A stretch of DNA of 64,000 nucleotides from Pseudomonas sp. Gutcm_11s (GTDB lineage Bacteria > Pseudomonadota > Gammaproteobacteria > Pseudomonadales > Pseudomonadaceae): positions 194,116 to 258,115 of the forward strand of contig NZ_JAQSUW010000017.1 of NCBI RefSeq assembly GCF_028649395.1, written 5' to 3'. Below, piece after piece: positions 61,932 through 64,000 of the stretch. A program made the translations under genes and the position numbers. The first letter of the stretch is position 1. Every line of letters starts with the position of its first letter. Under the pieces are notes generated by a model. It searched no databases. It was not told where the DNA came from and saw nothing but the letters and a program-made list of their open reading frames with translations.

Positions 61932-63151
61932 CCCGGCACGGCGCTCAGCAGGCTGCCGGGCACCCGGCGCAGGAAATCCTGGCTCAGGCGCAGCATGCGC
62001 GCCGGGCGTGACTCCACCAGCTCGCCGGCATCGCGATTGCCGGGCAGGGTCAGCAGCTGGGAGCCGAGGTTGAGCACCAGCGCCTCGCGGGAGAATACCC
62101 CGCTGCCCAGTGCGTAGAACGCAGCGATCAGCTCGCGCAGGCCGAATGGCAGGCGCCAGCGGATGCGCAGTGCCGAGCCGAAGCCGGCGGCGCGCTGGCG
62201 CAGGTGCAGTTCGATTTCCTCGTTGGCCAGGCTGCCGCCGGCCTCCTGCCAGTCCTGCAGGCAGCGCAGCAGGGCCAGTTCGCCGATGTTGTGCAGCAGG
62301 CCGGCGGTGTAGCACAGCTCGTGATCCAGGCGCAGTTGCGCCGCCAGCCAGTGGGCCAGCTCGGCGCTGCGCTGGGCGCGCTCGCCGACCTGGATGGCCA
62401 GTTCGGCCAGGCGCGGGTCGCGCAGGCGGGCGTTGCGCTGCACGGCCAGGCCCAGCACCAGATTCAGCGTGCGCGGCACGCCCAGGCGCTGCAGTGCCTG
62501 TGGCAGGGTCTGGCAGGCACCTCCACGCTGCTCGGCGGCGCTGTTCGCCGCGGCGATCAGGCGCGCGGTGATCTGCGGGTCGCGGGCGAACTCGCGGGCC
62601 AGCTGGCCGAGGTCGGTCTCGCTGGCGCGCAGGCTGTTGCTCACCGCGTCACGGATATCAGCCAGCAGAGGTGCGCCCTGACCCTCCTCGCGAACGCTGT
62701 CGAGATACTGGCCGAGGTCGTTGACCAGCAACGGCGTCGGCGTGAGATGGCTTTCGTTGCAGGCGCTGGGCAGCAGGCTGCTCAGGCGTTGGCGCAGGTG
62801 CTCGGCATTGAAGGGCTTGGCCAGGTAGGCGGTGGGGGCGAGTGGCAGCACGGCGCGCACGCTGTTGGCGTCTACCCGGTTGCTGATCAGCACGCAGGGC
62901 AGTGCAGGTGTGCGTGGGTGGCGGCGCAGCTGGCGCAGCAACTCGATGCCGTCGAGGCCTGGCAGCTCGCCATCGGCGATCACCAGGTCGGGCAGGTGCC
63001 GGCGGCAGCGCGCCAGGGCCGATTCGCCATCGGAAAAGCGCTGTATGCGCGCGTCCTTGCGGATATCCAGGACAAGTTGGGTAAGCAGATCGGCGGTCCA
63101 GGGGTCGGCTTCGGCGATGAGAACTTCCGGTGTTGCAGCCGGGGTGGACAT
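61928..63151 (-). CDS. Response regulator receiver-HDOD domain protein
   Basis: A 407-residue protein. Start MSTPAATPEVLIAEADPW at 63151 has GAGG six bases upstream; longer in-frame starts lack one. The REC domain (about 8-125) has the acidic pair E-A-D, the phosphoacceptor Asp in VIADGELPGLDG near residue 58, and Lys in LAKPF near 108. The HDOD domain (about 150-350) has CYTAGLLHNIGELALL near 270. HDOD proteins regulate signalling, often with c-di-GMP systems, without being phosphodiesterases themselves. The kinase partner is not nearby. Confidence 0.86.
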   Translation of the reverse strand: MSTPAATPEVLIAEADPWTADLLTQLVLDIRKDARIQRFSDGESALARCRRHLPDLVIADGELPGLDGIELLRQLRRHPRTPALPCVLISNRVDANSVRAVLPLAPTAYLAKPFNAEHLRQRLSSLLPSACNESHLTPTPLLVNDLGQYLDSVREEGQGAPLLADIRDAVSNSLRASETDLGQLAREFARDPQITARLIAAANSAAEQRGGACQTLPQALQRLGVPRTLNLVLGLAVQRNARLRDPRLAELAIQVGERAQRSAELAHWLAAQLRLDHELCYTAGLLHNIGELALLRCLQDWQEAGGSLANEEIELHLRQRAAGFGSALRIRWRLPFGLRELIAAFYALGSGVFSREALVLNLGSQLLTLPGNRDAGELVESRPARMLRLSQDFLRRVPGSLLSAVPG

Positions 63152-63299
63152 GAGGGCCTCGGGGTGATGGCGAAATAATGGCGCCAGGATGGCGGCGCGC
63201 ATTCTACGGGGCGGACCGACGCCGGCCAAACGATCCCGATGAAATGCTGCGCAGGGCGTCAGGATAACGCTTTCGCGGCTCCGCTTAGACCGCTCTGGA

Positions 63300-63869
63300 T
63301 CAATATTCCTGAGGGTTTTTCGGCAGCTGCGCTTCGATCAGCGTACGGCTGGCCGCCAGTACTTCCTCCTGGCGCGCGGGGCTCGCCAGCATGCGTGCCA
63401 CCACCAGGGCGCCGACGCACTGGGCCAGCAGTGCCCAGGCCAGTTGCGGGTCCTGCAGCTCCTCGCCCCACGCCTGTTGCAGGCGCACCAGCCAGTGTTC
63501 GGTCTGCTCGCGCACGGCGAGGCCGGCGCGGGCGATCTCCGGGCCCAGCGTGGGCAGGGCGCAGCCGCTGTCCGGCTGCTCCACGTGCTTCATGTTGAGG
63601 TAGATGTCCAGGCAGCGGCGCAGCTTGTCCTGGCCGCCCTCGCCGGTGCCGAGCAGGGCGACGCTGTGGCTCAGCTCGCGCTCGACGATGGCGGCGAACA
63701 GCTCGTCCTTGGAGGCGAAGTGGCCATAGAAGGCGCCGCCGGTCAGGCCGATGGCCTTCATCAGGCCGTCCACCCCGGTAGCCGCGAAGCCGCCGCGCTT
63801 GGCCAGGGCGCCGCTGCTGGCGAGCAGTTTCTCGCGGGTCTGGGCCTTGTGTTCGCTGGAATAGCGCAT
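63300..63869 (-). CDS. TetR family transcriptional regulator
   Basis: A 189-residue repressor. The start is taken at MRYSSEHKAQTREKLLASSG (63869), which is how this subgroup begins; longer readings extend into the probable operator. The helix-turn-helix is in GFAATGVDGLMKAIGLTGGAFYGHF-type sequence near residues 25-50. The C-terminal ligand domain contains a cysteine in PDSGCALPTLGPEI near 105, as in redox- or electrophile-sensing relatives. It is divergent from an NAD(P)-binding protein gene starting at 63952, its likely target. Confidence 0.87.
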   Translation of the reverse strand: MRYSSEHKAQTREKLLASSGALAKRGGFAATGVDGLMKAIGLTGGAFYGHFASKDELFAAIVERELSHSVALLGTGEGGQDKLRRCLDIYLNMKHVEQPDSGCALPTLGPEIARAGLAVREQTEHWLVRLQQAWGEELQDPQLAWALLAQCVGALVVARMLASPARQEEVLAASRTLIEAQLPKNPQEY

Positions 63870-63920
63870 GCTGGAATCCTGCTTGACGAGTGCCGCGAGC
63901 ATAGCATAACGTTTCTTTAC

Positions 63921-63934
63921 TAAATGATCGTTTA
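63921..63934. promoter_or_regulatory. Candidate TetR operator
   Basis: TAAATGATCGTTTA is a near-palindrome (one mismatched pair) centred on GATC, in the 82-base gap between the divergent TetR and dehydrogenase start codons. Confidence 0.55.
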
Positions 63935-63951
63935 TCAATGAGGTGGGCGGC

Positions 63952-64000
63952 ATGAGCGAGAACAACAAGAAGGTGGTGCTGGTGATCGGTGCCGGCGATG
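63952..64000 (+). CDS. NAD(P)-binding (SDR-like) protein, truncated by window end
   Basis: ATG at 63952 with GGTGGGCGG upstream begins MSENNKKVVLVIGAGD, the first strand and glycine-rich turn of a Rossmann fold. Only 16 codons are in the window. A short-chain dehydrogenase controlled by the divergent TetR regulator is a common arrangement. Confidence 0.7.
   Translation, partial: MSENNKKVVLVIGAGD

Overview
This is a GC-rich gammaproteobacterial chromosome segment, almost certainly from the genus Pseudomonas (P. aeruginosa-related lineage, but not P. aeruginosa itself). The basis is a complete common polysaccharide antigen (CPA, A-band) gene set in its known order (rmd-gmd-wbpW-wzm-wzt-wbpX-wbpY-wbpZ), a norR/fhp divergent pair, recCBD, pntAA-AB-B, a DUF2388 protein and an Anr-type box. 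No rRNA, tRNA, IS element, prophage or CRISPR array was seen.

Layout. 0.1-7.7 kb: an inner-membrane nucleoside-recognition (SpmA/SpmB-like) protein, then two methyl-accepting chemotaxis proteins (MCPs) with almost identical signalling modules flanking the nitric-oxide module norR < > fhp; three GTC-N5-GAC inverted repeats lie at and upstream of the norR start. 7.7-11.1 kb: lipoprotein, DUF5924/DUF2914 membrane protein, Na/Pi symporter. 11.2-15.5 kb (minus strand): a small unknown protein behind an Anr box, a globin-PAS-GGDEF-EAL c-di-GMP enzyme and an Aer-type receptor translationally coupled to it. 15.6-25.2 kb: Bax inhibitor-1 family protein, then recC-recB-recD with overlapping ends and a terminator. 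25.2-30.3 kb: TerC, CitMHS, GFA-fold protein, DUF4105 and DUF2388 proteins.

30.7-57.3 kb is a cell-surface polysaccharide island with more AT-rich stretches than its flanks. It opens with tandem glycosyltransferase and methyltransferase pairs and an acyltransferase, and ends with the canonical CPA operon for D-rhamnan synthesis and ABC-transporter export. Between them (36.4-44.6 kb) is a cassette not part of the classical CPA operon: two GT-C membrane glycosyltransferases, a second acyltransferase, and a full mycobacterial-style polyprenyl-phospho-arabinofuranose pathway (UbiA-type phosphoribosyltransferase, phosphatase-like membrane protein, DprE1-like oxidase, DprE2-like reductase, GtrA-type carrier). 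The inference is that this strain makes lipid-linked D-arabinofuranose and transfers it in the periplasm to a surface glycan or protein. A third acyltransferase and an SGNH + MBOAT O-acylation pair follow on the opposite strand.

57.3-64 kb returns to core genes: proton-translocating transhydrogenase pntAA-pntAB-pntB, an Mpo1-like protein, a Crp/Fnr-family regulator, a REC-HDOD protein, and a TetR regulator divergent from a truncated NAD(P)-binding protein at the window edge.

Most functional calls rest on recognisable motifs and family resemblance read by eye; no database search was run.
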